The notes: generated by a model from the sequence alone, not told the origin. A DNA stretch of 24,440 nucleotides from 2-01-FULL-39-10-A sp964525395 (GCA_964525395.1 CAZGGU010000014.1:1-24440), one strand, 5' to 3'; counted from the first letter of the stretch, positions 1 through 6,842 are shown. Made by a program: numbers and translations.

Positions 1-1
1 A

Positions 2-667
2 ATGGAAAAGTTTAACAGGGCAAGCTTAATACGTGAAGAATTTAGATCTGTACTTACCAACGAGCCTTACCGTTTACCTACTCATACTGATGCAATAGTA
101 GTTTTGTCTGCTCCCCCTGAAAGAGATGAGTTAGGAAATATCGTCACGGAAGCCTCAGAAGAAAATCGCGCAAGAATTTCATTTGGCATTGAGCTAATGA
201 AACAAATCGCTGCTGCTAAAGCGAAGGTGGCTCCAGAAGATCTTACTGAAGATCAGTTTTACTATTTCGCTCCGCCATTATTTTTAGATGGAGAAACAGA
301 GCAACTTCCCACTCTGCGTGAGATTGCCCTTTCGCATGGATTGGATCCTGACTATATAGAAGACATTAATTGTGGTGATAGGGGAGTGGGTAACACCAAA
401 ACTAATTTCACTGTGTTTAATGAAAAACCAGAATTAAAGGTTCTTAAGCATCTTACAGTGGTAACTACTGACTATCATGCTCCTAGAGTTTTTCGAACAG
501 CTGAAAAGAATCTTCCCGTAGAAATGTCGTTTGATGTAATCCCTATGCCGCATGATAAATTCTCATATAACGTTTTCAGAGTTGTTCGGGGTGAAGTGAA
601 AAGAATTGAAACCTACATTGCTAAAGGTGATATCGCAGATAAACCATTTGAAAAACAAGCTGCTTAA
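2..667 (+). CDS. DUF218/YdcF-like (ElyC/SanA-type) domain protein
   Basis: This 221-residue protein resembles the DUF218 (YdcF/ElyC/SanA) family. The visible pattern is a first strand DAIVVLSAP (about 30-38), an Arg and a small helix with GIELM (about 56-66), an NT..N segment in the middle (NTKTNF, about 131-136), and a second strand and helix TVVTTDYHAPRVFRTAEK (about 152-169) followed by a P-rich strand. Known members have a Rossmann-like fold and are linked to envelope or small-molecule metabolism in some bacteria, mostly without a defined reaction. This one has no signal peptide or membrane helix, so it is probably cytoplasmic. The ATG lies one base from the window edge, so the true start and promoter could be upstream. 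Its TAA abuts the stop of the convergent gene with no spacer. Confidence in the fold is moderate. The function is unknown. Confidence 0.6.
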   Translation: MEKFNRASLIREEFRSVLTNEPYRLPTHTDAIVVLSAPPERDELGNIVTEASEENRARISFGIELMKQIAAAKAKVAPEDLTEDQFYYFAPPLFLDGETEQLPTLREIALSHGLDPDYIEDINCGDRGVGNTKTNFTVFNEKPELKVLKHLTVVTTDYHAPRVFRTAEKNLPVEMSFDVIPMPHDKFSYNVFRVVRGEVKRIETYIAKGDIADKPFEKQAA

Positions 668-673
668 TTAAGC
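662..673. repeat. 12-bp palindrome at zero-gap convergent gene ends
   Basis: GCTTAATTAAGC is a perfect dyad that contains the stop codons of both convergent genes (TAA 665-667 on plus, TTA read as TAA on minus at 670-668). It has no loop or T-run, so it is a poor intrinsic terminator. It may simply arise from facing TAA stops. Confidence 0.5.
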
Positions 674-1309
674 TTCAATTTTTGGTGTAGAACCTCGAGG
701 TCCTGCAAGTTCAATTTTATCCGAGAGTCCGGCTTTCTGCCATAGTCTTTTAATATAATTTACACCTTTTTGCATTCTTTTTGGATTTAAGCGTCCTCTA
801 TTAACTAATTCAATCATAGATCTGATTTTTTCTTCTGTAACTTCTGTATGCGGAGAATGCTTCTCTTTACTATAATAGGTATCCATTGTTAACCCTAAGC
901 CACCTGAATCTTTCCATATTTTAACTCCCCATGGCTCGAAATCTGCAAATTCTATGCCTTCGAATGGTGGTCTTTGTAAAGAAACATCTCTTTGATCTTC
1001 GAAATGTATGCTTCCAAAGACATTTCTGCCTTTTTCGTACCAGTTAAGCGAGATAAATCTTCTTGGATCATCATCCTGGGATACAGAATTCGTGCGTGAT
1101 TGAATACACATTGATACATCACCATCCAGACTATCTATTAAGATAAATTCATCTCTACTTACAGTTGATGGATCAGCGTGTATGAAATACTTTACAGTGT
1201 CAGGATCTTGAAGCCGTTTAGCTAAAGCGATCAGTAGCATCTCTTTATTTCCTGAATGCTCAGGTAAGATAGTTTCGCTTGCTGGTATTGGTAAATTTTC
1301 ATCTCCCAT
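668..1309 (-). CDS. hypothetical protein, soluble, 213 aa
   Basis: I do not recognise this protein. It is an acidic, soluble-looking protein of 213 residues with no signal peptide or membrane helix. The central part (about 40-145) alternates short beta-like strands (EFILIDSLDG, RRFISLNWYEKG, NVFGSIHFED, WGVKIWKDSGG) and looks like a compact beta-rich domain. The C-terminal part (about 155-200) is helical and basic. ATG at 1309 is preceded by an AT-rich region shared with the divergent hydrolase gene, with several TATAAT-like hexamers (such as 1317-1312 and 1342-1337 on the minus strand) and no clear Shine-Dalgarno. Codon use matches the neighbours. It could be a lineage-specific protein. The coding call is good, but there is no functional call. 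Confidence 0.6.
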   Translation of the reverse strand: MGDENLPIPASETILPEHSGNKEMLLIALAKRLQDPDTVKYFIHADPSTVSRDEFILIDSLDGDVSMCIQSRTNSVSQDDDPRRFISLNWYEKGRNVFGSIHFEDQRDVSLQRPPFEGIEFADFEPWGVKIWKDSGGLGLTMDTYYSKEKHSPHTEVTEEKIRSMIELVNRGRLNPKRMQKGVNYIKRLWQKAGLSDKIELAGPRGSTPKIEA

Positions 1310-1356
1310 TTATTATAAAGACTATTTATCAATTATATTATACTAAAGCAAAGTTT

Positions 1357-1365
1357 TGATAGAAT
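1357..1365 (+). promoter_or_regulatory. extended -10, leaderless-type promoter for the hydrolase gene
   Basis: TGATAGAAT (TG-N-TAGAAT) ends six bases before the ATG at 1372. With a start site about seven bases after the -10, the mRNA would begin at or next to the ATG. No Shine-Dalgarno is visible. This is inferred from hexamer and spacing only. Confidence 0.45.
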
Positions 1366-1371
1366 AAAAAA

Positions 1372-2076
1372 ATGATTTCGGATCCGCATAAAAAAATTGA
1401 AATTTCTATTGCAGGGAAAAAAATTCCAATATGGACTTATGGCGAAAAGAAAAATCCTCCAATCGTTTATATTCATGGACTTTATCATCCTTTCTCGGCT
1501 TACATAGGTGACCTTCCTATGAGGCACATGAAAAATCACTTCTTTATCTGTATGGATTTACCTGGTGAGGGTAGGAGTAAGGATATAAAAATGGATAATT
1601 TGGAATTTATTAAAAAAGTGTTAGATCAAACTGAGCCTAATAGGAAAGTTACACTGTTCGGGTATTCGTATGGAGGACTTTTATCATTAATGTATGCTGC
1701 TAAATATCCAGATAGTGTAAAAGAATTAGTAATTTCTGGTACACCAACTATGACAGGGTGGTTCTCATTTTATGAGATTTCAAGATTTGTACCAATTTTT
1801 AGAGGAAGGAGAATTGATAAAAAAATATTTCAGGAATTTAAATTTTTAAATAAAAAAGATTTGGCCAAAATTAAAATACCGGTTTTACTCTATTATAATA
1901 AACACGATTTTATTGCTAATGTTTTTATGGGAAGAAAAATTATGAATATGCTACCCAATGCCCAGATTTTTTATGCCCAGCATTTAAATCACAGATATGG
2001 ATTACATAGAATCGATGCCACTGGTTTTCAAAAAGAAATGGAAAATTTTATAAAAAATGAGGCTAAAAATCACTGA
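1372..2076 (+). CDS. alpha/beta hydrolase fold protein
   Basis: This 234-residue serine hydrolase has the canonical alpha/beta order. It has an oxyanion-side HG motif (IVYIHGLYHP, 31-40), a strand ending in DLPGEGRS (62-69), a nucleophile elbow GYSYGG with Ser99, an acid candidate Asp179 (NKHDF), and a terminal catalytic histidine in HLNHRYG (His204 or His207). The lid between 125 and 165 is short and basic. There is no signal peptide, so it is probably cytoplasmic. The family includes esterases, lipases, peptidases and dehalogenases, and the substrate cannot be read from the sequence. The stop is followed by an 8-bp hairpin. The gene is divergent from the unknown gene at 668-1309, with 62 bases between their starts. 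The fold is certain. The specificity is unknown. Confidence 0.85.
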   Translation: MISDPHKKIEISIAGKKIPIWTYGEKKNPPIVYIHGLYHPFSAYIGDLPMRHMKNHFFICMDLPGEGRSKDIKMDNLEFIKKVLDQTEPNRKVTLFGYSYGGLLSLMYAAKYPDSVKELVISGTPTMTGWFSFYEISRFVPIFRGRRIDKKIFQEFKFLNKKDLAKIKIPVLLYYNKHDFIANVFMGRKIMNMLPNAQIFYAQHLNHRYGLHRIDATGFQKEMENFIKNEAKNH

Positions 2077-2080
2077 ATAT

Positions 2081-2101
2081 TTGATTTGGGCGTCAAATCA
2101 A
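2081..2101 (+). terminator. hairpin just after the hydrolase stop codon
   Basis: TTGATTTG (2081-2088) pairs perfectly with CAAATCAA (2094-2101) around a five-base loop, starting five bases after the TGA. There is no T-run, so it is a weak terminator or an mRNA 3' end stabiliser. Confidence 0.4.
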
Positions 2102-2122
2102 TAAGAAATTATAATTCTCCTC

Positions 2123-2150
2123 TTGACAAAAACTTTAGGTGAATGTTAAT
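2123..2150 (+). promoter_or_regulatory. promoter TTGACA-16-GTTAAT
   Basis: There is a perfect -35 TTGACA (2123-2128) and a -10-like GTTAAT (2145-2150) at 16-base spacing. The predicted start is near 2157, only about ten bases before a strong terminator hairpin and about 45 bases before the ATG at 2202. Confidence 0.6.
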
Positions 2151-2167
2151 ATCCCTTTTACAAATCT

Positions 2168-2192
2168 GCTCCGATTTTTCGGAGCTTTTTTT
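2168..2192 (+). terminator. intrinsic terminator in the leader of the DUF4352-like gene
   Basis: GCTCCGA (2168-2174) and TCGGAGC (2179-2185) form a 7-bp stem with a TTTT loop, followed by an unbroken T-run (2186-2192). It lies between a good promoter and the ATG of the next gene. It could end upstream transcription, but its position right after the promoter makes an attenuator or a very short (about 35-nt) RNA equally possible. Confidence 0.75.
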
Positions 2193-2201
2193 ATCAAAAT
2201 T

Positions 2202-2870
2202 ATGAGTACACAAGATTTTAACGATTTCTCTCAAAAGTCTGTTTCATCGATTCAGACAAAAACATCTTCGTTCAAAGAGACTTTAAAAAATAAAAACTTA
2301 AAAGTTTCTCTTCCTAAAAATGTTGACAAGAAATATCTTATCGGTGGAGGAGTGATCGCATTATTATTAGTTACTTTCTTAGCAGGTTGGTTTATATCTC
2401 CAAATTCTACACTGGGCGCTAAAGATGAAAGAACAGAAGCACCAGAAGCATTAGCAACTCAAGCACTTAATAAAGAATTTAAATTCCCATTAAAAGATGA
2501 TAAAGGTGCAGAAGTTGCTAAAATCAATTATTTAGTTCAAAGTGCTAATCTTCAGGACTCATTCATTTATCAGGGAAAAGTAGCTAAGTCTGTTAAGGGA
2601 AGAACATTTTTAATTTTCGATTTAAAGATCACAAATCCTTATTCTAAGACAATCGAAATAAATGCAAAAGATTATGTAAGAGTAAGAGTTAATGGAAAAG
2701 ATGAACAACTAGCGCCTGAGATTCATAATGATCCTGTACAGATTCAAGCTAATTCAACTAAATACACAAGAATTGGTTTACCTATCAACGACACAGATAA
2801 AAATATTATTCTTCTAGTCGGTGAACTCGCAGGTAAAAAAGAAGAAGTTAAACTAAATCTCTCCAGATAA
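2202..2870 (+). CDS. membrane-anchored DUF4352-like protein
   Basis: From the ATG at 2202 this is 222 residues: a basic, Ser/Lys-rich cytoplasmic N-terminus (1-41), one transmembrane helix (about 43-66, YLIGGGVIALLLVTFLAGW), a short linker, and an extracellular beta-sandwich-like domain (about 90-222). The domain has the DUF4352-like pattern of an early strand, then KGRTFLIFDLKITNPYSKTI, and a late NIILLVGEL strand. Such Ig-like domains are usually surface or lipoprotein-associated, with unknown ligands. An in-frame upstream GTG at 2139 would add 21 residues, but its coding would run through the promoter -10 and the terminator hairpin, so I rejected it. No Shine-Dalgarno is seen. The YezD-like gene follows ten bases later and is probably co-transcribed. 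Confidence 0.65.
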   Translation: MSTQDFNDFSQKSVSSIQTKTSSFKETLKNKNLKVSLPKNVDKKYLIGGGVIALLLVTFLAGWFISPNSTLGAKDERTEAPEALATQALNKEFKFPLKDDKGAEVAKINYLVQSANLQDSFIYQGKVAKSVKGRTFLIFDLKITNPYSKTIEINAKDYVRVRVNGKDEQLAPEIHNDPVQIQANSTKYTRIGLPINDTDKNIILLVGELAGKKEEVKLNLSR

Positions 2871-2880
2871 CCAAAGTATT

Positions 2881-3087
2881 ATGGCAAATTCATCAATTTT
2901 CGATGAGATAAAAGAAGCGATCGAAGGAATTGACTACGGAAGTGTAGAGGTGATCGTGCAGAATGGCCAAGTAACTCAAATCTCCACAAGAATAATTAAG
3001 AAGACTTCACATGTCCCGACAGTTAAATTATCAGGGGAAGTTAAGAAGAATGTAAGAAATGGTATCAATATCAATTTTAAGTATTGA
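2881..3087 (+). CDS. YezD-like DUF2292 small protein
   Basis: This is a 68-residue protein. Its first half (FDEIKEAIEGIDYGSVEVIV, then QNGQVTQIS) matches the short DUF2292/YezD family pattern of one helix followed by two beta strands around a 'YGSVEIIVQdGkVvQIe' core. Family members are about 40-60 residues and have no established function. In some bacteria they occur near sulphur-metabolism genes, which are absent here. The basic tail (about 38-68) extends beyond the family core. The gene starts ten bases after the upstream stop. Its TGA stop (3085-3087) lies inside the -35 box of the next promoter. Family recognition is good. Confidence 0.75.
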   Translation: MANSSIFDEIKEAIEGIDYGSVEVIVQNGQVTQISTRIIKKTSHVPTVKLSGEVKKNVRNGININFKY

Positions 3088-3112
3088 CAACACATATTTA
3101 GTGTTATATTGT
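3084..3112 (+). promoter_or_regulatory. promoter of the surface-protein island (plus strand)
   Basis: TTGACA (3084-3089) is followed after 17 bases by TATTGT (3107-3112). An overlapping extended -10 TGTTATATT (3102-3110) at 15-base spacing is an alternative. The predicted start is near 3117-3120, about 15 bases before the shared leader motif and about 165 bases before the ATG at 3283. The -35 overlaps the stop codon of the YezD-like gene. Confidence 0.7.
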
Positions 3113-3133
3113 AAATCCATAACTAAATAACGG

Positions 3134-3199
3134 CTGACCGCAAACGGAGGCTTTTTCATTTCACCAAGAGGTGAAGTGGGAAGGCCTCCGTTTTGTTTT
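3134..3199 (+). ncRNA. structured leader: 15-base motif plus 24-bp RNA hairpin with T-tract
   Basis: CTGACCGCAAACGGA (3134-3148) recurs exactly in the other outer transcription unit of the island. From 3142 the RNA can fold into one continuous stem of 24 bp (3142-3165 with 3170-3193), closed by an AAGA loop (3166-3169) and followed by TTTTGTTTT (3191-3199). Four pairs are U-G wobbles (3152-3183, 3155-3180, 3156-3179, 3159-3176), so this is an RNA-level rather than DNA-level symmetry. The small hairpin CCG-CAAA-CGG (3138-3147) inside the motif cannot coexist with the base of the long stem, which is an attenuator-like arrangement. It matches no riboswitch class I can name. It could also be a plain terminator giving a leader RNA of about 80 nt. 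Confidence 0.6.
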
Positions 3200-3231
3200 A
3201 AGCGCAAGCAAGCAATTCGGGCAGAAAGTGC

Positions 3232-3247
3232 TTCGCCAGCTGGCGAA
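3232..3247. repeat. 16-bp perfect palindrome in the 5' leader
   Basis: TTCGCCAGCTGGCGAA is a perfect dyad without a loop, 35 bases upstream of the ATG at 3283 and just before the Shine-Dalgarno region. A loopless dyad fits a dimeric protein operator better than a terminator. No exact second copy was seen in this window. Confidence 0.6.
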
Positions 3248-3282
3248 AGTGATCTTATAAAAGGGAGGGGGTGAAAATATAT

Positions 3283-4527
3283 ATGATAACAAACAAAAAA
3301 ACACTTGGTACATTAGTTGCGACCGTAGCTTTAGTTGCAAATGGTTTAATGCCTGCTGCAGCTCTCGCAGATACAACTATCACAGTTAATGGAAATGGTG
3401 CCGACTCTCAAAATGGAGTTGTAACCACTCAAACACAAGTAACAACAGTTTCACAAAACAACAATGCTAATTTCACTAATAATGTTAGTGGAAATGCAAA
3501 CACAGGTGATAACACTGCTAACAAAAACACAGGAGGAGACGTTAAAGTTAATACAGGAGACGCTTCTGTAAGTTCAAACATCTCTAACTCTGCTAATCAA
3601 AATTACGCAGCAGTTGATTGCTGTGCTTCAAACGGTTCTACAGAAATTAAAGTAGCTGGAAACGGCGCTGATTCTAAGAATGCAGTTCAGTACGGATCAA
3701 CAAGCTCAAACGCTATTGCTCAAAACAATAACGCAAATTTTGATAACAATGTTAAACATCTCAATGCTAAAACTGGAAACAACGACGCTAATAAAAATAC
3801 TGGCGGAGACGTAGAAGTTGAAACAGGAGATGCATCTGTTAAGGTTGAAGTTTCTAACTGGGCTAATGCTAATTCAGCAAGAGTAGGTGGAGGCGACAAT
3901 CACGGAAACGACGTATCTCTTAAAATTCTTGAGAACGGTGCTGATTCAGATAATTCTATTAAAGTAGGAGTAACTGATGCAAACACAATCTCACAGAACA
4001 ATAATGCTGATTTCGACAACAACGTTGGAGGATCTGCAAACACTGGTGACAACGACGCTAATAAAAATACTGGCGGAGAAGTTTCAGTAGAAACAGGAGA
4101 TGCAACAGTTGACGTATCTGTTGATAATATGGCTAACTTCAACTGGGCAGCCCTTGATTGTGGATGCACAGTAGGAGATCTATCAGTAACTGTATCTGGA
4201 AACGGATACGATTCTGACAACGCTGTAGAAGGCAATTTTGCTTCTGTACAGTCTGTTGGTCAAAACAACAACGCTAACTTTGACAATCTTCTTGATTGCT
4301 TAGTAGCAGAAACTGGTAACAACGATGCAGACAAAAACACTGGTTATGCAGGATCTGATCCTTCAATCGAAACTGGTGATGCAGACGTAGCTACCGAAGT
4401 TACAAACTCAGCTAACATCAATGGTGTTGGCGGAGACGAACCAATGTGGCCTGATTTCAACATGGGAGGAGTTCATGTTTCTTTGGACTTCGATCTTGGT
4501 GATCTCTTAGACGCATTAGGTCTCTAA
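3283..4527 (+). CDS. secreted Asn/Gly-rich repeat protein, four modules, no anchor
   Basis: This 414-residue secreted protein has a signal peptide with likely cleavage after ALA (about residue 29), followed by four tandem modules of about 85-90 residues. Each module follows GNGADSxN, then QNNNANFxNN, then TGxNxANKNTGG, then ETGDAxV, then an N-rich close. Boundaries carry paired cysteines (DCC after module 1, DCGC after module 3). The regular Asn/Val/Gly spacing suggests a beta-solenoid or amyloid-like fold reminiscent of curlin repeats, which is inference. The C-terminus is a short amphipathic tail (about 385-414) with no sorting signal or membrane helix. ATG 3283 is preferred over GTG 3271 because a GGGGGTGA Shine-Dalgarno-like run (3267-3274) sits eight bases upstream, matching the spacing at sister genes. 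A 29-base exact repeat links modules 2 and 3. It is the first gene of the island. Confidence 0.8.
   Translation: MITNKKTLGTLVATVALVANGLMPAAALADTTITVNGNGADSQNGVVTTQTQVTTVSQNNNANFTNNVSGNANTGDNTANKNTGGDVKVNTGDASVSSNISNSANQNYAAVDCCASNGSTEIKVAGNGADSKNAVQYGSTSSNAIAQNNNANFDNNVKHLNAKTGNNDANKNTGGDVEVETGDASVKVEVSNWANANSARVGGGDNHGNDVSLKILENGADSDNSIKVGVTDANTISQNNNADFDNNVGGSANTGDNDANKNTGGEVSVETGDATVDVSVDNMANFNWAALDCGCTVGDLSVTVSGNGYDSDNAVEGNFASVQSVGQNNNANFDNLLDCLVAETGNNDADKNTGYAGSDPSIETGDADVATEVTNSANINGVGGDEPMWPDFNMGGVHVSLDFDLGDLLDALGL
3781..4079 (+). repeat. 29-base exact internal repeat (3781-3809 and 4051-4079)
   Basis: The 29 bases from 3781 recur identically at 4051-4079, both encoding NDANKNTGG at the same point of modules 2 and 3. 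Synonymous positions are also identical, so this points to recent duplication or gene conversion between modules. The span given covers both copies. Confidence 0.8.
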
Positions 4528-4534
4528 TTCTTAA

Positions 4535-4639
4535 GGTTGTAGGGCGCGAGGCTTCGCACTTCTGCTTCGCACCCTACACCTGAAGAAACTTAGTTCTTAG
4601 TCTCTGGACATTAGCGACTAGCTAGTATCCAAAGACTAA
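4535..4639. repeat. two inverted repeats in the 158-base intergenic gap
   Basis: The first pairs 4535-4549 with 4567-4580 (GTAGGG against CCCTAC, flanked by GGT/ACC and GCGA/TCGC, with one bulge and one wobble). The second pairs TTAGTCTCTGGA (4597-4608) with TCCAAAGACTAA (4628-4639), with one mismatch. Neither has a T-run. They may act as weak terminators or mRNA-stabilising hairpins between two repeat-protein genes, or be mobile intergenic repeats. Confidence 0.5.
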
Positions 4640-4650
4640 AGATTAATAAA

Positions 4651-4678
4651 TTAACTAGTTAACCAATTAACGCGTTAA
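4651..4678. promoter_or_regulatory. twin 12-bp palindromes over a candidate promoter
   Basis: TTAACTAGTTAA (4651-4662) and TTAACGCGTTAA (4667-4678) are perfect dyads sharing TTAAC-NN-GTTAA arms, with centres 16 bp apart. They end seven bases before the ATG at 4686. A weak TTAACT-17-GTTAAT promoter would place its -35 and -10 inside the two dyads, as expected for tandem operators over a leaderless promoter. No Shine-Dalgarno is present. Confidence 0.5.
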
Positions 4679-4685
4679 TAAATAT

Positions 4686-6842
4686 ATGAATAAATATAAA
4701 AAAATTGTAGCGACACTTATAATAGGATTATTGCTTCTTAATAAAGCAAGTTTTGTAGCTTTTGCTGAAGGAGAAGTGACTCCCGCACCAGAACAGCCTG
4801 CACAATCAACTTCTACTATTCAGTGGCCAGAAAAAGCAGCAAAACCAGAAAAAGCTGATAAACCAGAAAAAGCAGAAAATATTGCTAAACCAGCTACTAC
4901 TCCTGCACCAGAACAGACTCAAACTCAGACTCAGACAACAGAAGCTTCAAATGTATTACCAGATGTTTCTCCAACTCCAGGCACAAGTGGTGGAAATACA
5001 GGAGTGGATACTGCGATCGGAACAGGAAATGCAGACAATAATTCAAATATCACAAATATCGGCAATACTAATGCTGCTGTTGGTGGATCTTGCTCAAGTA
5101 ACTGCGGTACTGGTACAGGAACAGGGGCAACGGTAGCTAACACAGGAAATGGCGCAGGCTCAAACAATAATGGTTCTGCTACTGTAGTTAATAATGACAA
5201 TACTAATCAGGGAAATAGCGCTACAGTGATAAATAACAGTAATCAGTCAGCTACCACAGGTCATAATGACAATTCTAAAAATACCGGTGGTGATTCATCA
5301 ATTACTACAGGAGACGCAAATACATCCGGAACAATTCTAACTTCAGCTAATACCAATGTTGATGGTGTTGCGGTATCAGAATTTAACATCGTTGATGATC
5401 ACAATGGAGATTATGTTCTAGACTTCGGTGCAAACTGCATAATCGGATGCGGTGGATCAAGTTCAGTTGCTAATATTGGAAACGGTGCTGGTTCAAATAA
5501 TAATGGTTCAGTCGATACAACTAACAATAATAATACAACTCAGGCGAATGATGGAGATGTTACAAATAATGTAAACTTCTCAGCTGATTCAGGCCATAAC
5601 ACAGCTTCCAAAAATACAGGTGGAGATTCTAATATAACAACAGGGGATGCTAATGTAGCAGCAAATCTTATGACTTTCCTTAATAACAATATTTCGGGCG
5701 GAGTTATGTTCGGAGTAGTTAATATCTTTGGAGATCTAGTTGGAGACATCATCCTTCCTGAAAGCGCATTTGATCAGTTCAATTGCGGATCATGCACAGG
5801 CAGCGCTACAGCAGCTAATACTGGAAACGGTGCAGGTTCTAATAATAACGCAAATACTAATACCACCAACAATAACAACACTTTCCAGTCAAATGATGCA
5901 AATATTCAAAACAACCTAATCTTTGATGCGCAAACAGGAGACAACGAAGTAGATAAAAACACAAATGGAGATAACTCAATCACTACAGGAAACGTGCTAG
6001 TAGATGCCAATATTCTAAACGTTGCAAATCTTAACATGGTGGGTGGAAATATGTGGTTAGTTATTATCAATGATGGAGGAAAATGGATTGGGAGACTATT
6101 CGGAGCTGCTGATGGATCAGGAATTGCTGGATCAGAAGGAATTGACTTTGCTATTAATCCAAATGGTGAAATTGGTGTAACCAATTCAGGAAATGGAGCA
6201 GATTCAAATAACAATGGTTCGGTAAATACTACTAATAATAACAATCTCTCTCAGACAAACAATGCGAACATAGTAAATAACGTAAATCTTTCAGCTAACA
6301 CAGGTGGAAATGAGACTTCCAAAAACACAGGGGGAGATTCATCAATTACTACTGGAGATGCTCAAGCAATCGCAAACATCGTAAACTTCGTTAACAATAA
6401 TATTGCAGGCGGAAAACTCTTAGTAACCTTCGTAAATGTATTTGGTTCATGGAAAGGTGACTTCTTAACTCCAGGCGCACACAAAGATTCTCCAGTGGTT
6501 GCGCAGGGTGGTGGAGAAAATCAAGCAAGCAATAATTCAAATTCTAATTCGGGAAACAGTAATGTAGAAAGCAAAACAACTGCAGGTGGAGTTTCATCAA
6601 AAGGTGGATCTACAATCGCAGCAGCAGGGTTTGCAGGAAACAGTGCTTCAATTTCAAATACAGGAAATTCAAATGTAAAAGTTGCTGGAATTTCTAATAC
6701 AGATGTTATGTCAGCTCTAGCTAAAAATGCACAAGCACAAAAAGAAGCAAATATTAATTTAGCATGGCTCTTAGCAGCACTTCCTATTGCAGGGATTGCG
6801 TTAATAGCTAGAAAAAAATACTTAAATAAAACCTCTGCCTAG
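4686..6842 (+). CDS. secreted Asn-rich repeat protein, four large modules, C-terminal membrane anchor
   Basis: This 718-residue protein has a signal peptide with likely cleavage after AFA (about 28), then a Pro/Lys-rich stalk with PEKAxKPEKA repeats (about 45-70). Four Asn-rich modules of about 110-125 residues follow, each opening with NxGNGAGSNNN and continuing through T-Q-x-N, KNTGGDSxITTGDA. These are longer than in the sister proteins because each ends in an extra hydrophobic hairpin of the type NNIxGG-VNVFG-xxxGDxxxP. Cysteine pairs mark boundaries (CSSNC, CIIGC, CGSC). The C-terminal part is Ser/Asn-rich, then one hydrophobic helix (about 690-708) and a basic tail RKKYLNK. The LPIAG inside that helix is too buried to be a normal sortase signal. 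It is probably a membrane-tethered surface component. The next gene starts 45 bases downstream. Confidence 0.8.
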   Translation: MNKYKKIVATLIIGLLLLNKASFVAFAEGEVTPAPEQPAQSTSTIQWPEKAAKPEKADKPEKAENIAKPATTPAPEQTQTQTQTTEASNVLPDVSPTPGTSGGNTGVDTAIGTGNADNNSNITNIGNTNAAVGGSCSSNCGTGTGTGATVANTGNGAGSNNNGSATVVNNDNTNQGNSATVINNSNQSATTGHNDNSKNTGGDSSITTGDANTSGTILTSANTNVDGVAVSEFNIVDDHNGDYVLDFGANCIIGCGGSSSVANIGNGAGSNNNGSVDTTNNNNTTQANDGDVTNNVNFSADSGHNTASKNTGGDSNITTGDANVAANLMTFLNNNISGGVMFGVVNIFGDLVGDIILPESAFDQFNCGSCTGSATAANTGNGAGSNNNANTNTTNNNNTFQSNDANIQNNLIFDAQTGDNEVDKNTNGDNSITTGNVLVDANILNVANLNMVGGNMWLVIINDGGKWIGRLFGAADGSGIAGSEGIDFAINPNGEIGVTNSGNGADSNNNGSVNTTNNNNLSQTNNANIVNNVNLSANTGGNETSKNTGGDSSITTGDAQAIANIVNFVNNNIAGGKLLVTFVNVFGSWKGDFLTPGAHKDSPVVAQGGGENQASNNSNSNSGNSNVESKTTAGGVSSKGGSTIAAAGFAGNSASISNTGNSNVKVAGISNTDVMSALAKNAQAQKEANINLAWLLAALPIAGIALIARKKYLNKTSA

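Noticed and set aside
2139..2201. In-frame GTG start at 2139 extending the DUF4352-like protein by 21 residues
   Set aside because: The added coding would run through the promoter -10 region and the whole terminator hairpin, and the residues look unrelated to the protein. ATG 2202 gives a sensible cytoplasmic N-terminus.
3134..3250. Known riboswitch (c-di-GMP, ZTP, T-box, fluoride and others) in the island leader
   Set aside because: I compared the CCGCAAACGGAGG core and downstream text with the consensus of these classes from memory and found no full match. A covariance-model search against Rfam would decide it.
3131..3274. A 46-codon open frame starting with CTG at the leader motif and ending at 3274
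   Set aside because: There is no standard start codon, an in-frame stop lies just upstream, there is no ribosome-binding site, and most of it is the long hairpin and palindrome. The second motif copy gives only a 12-codon frame, so the shared element is better read as RNA.
3161..3376. Minus-strand open frame across the leader region
   Set aside because: It is antisense to the leader and the signal peptide of the repeat protein, and its open frame follows from the hairpin symmetry.
6740..6842. LPIAG near the C-terminus of the 718-aa protein as a second sortase signal
   Set aside because: The motif lies inside the hydrophobic helix with no spacer helix after it, so it is better read as part of a plain membrane anchor.
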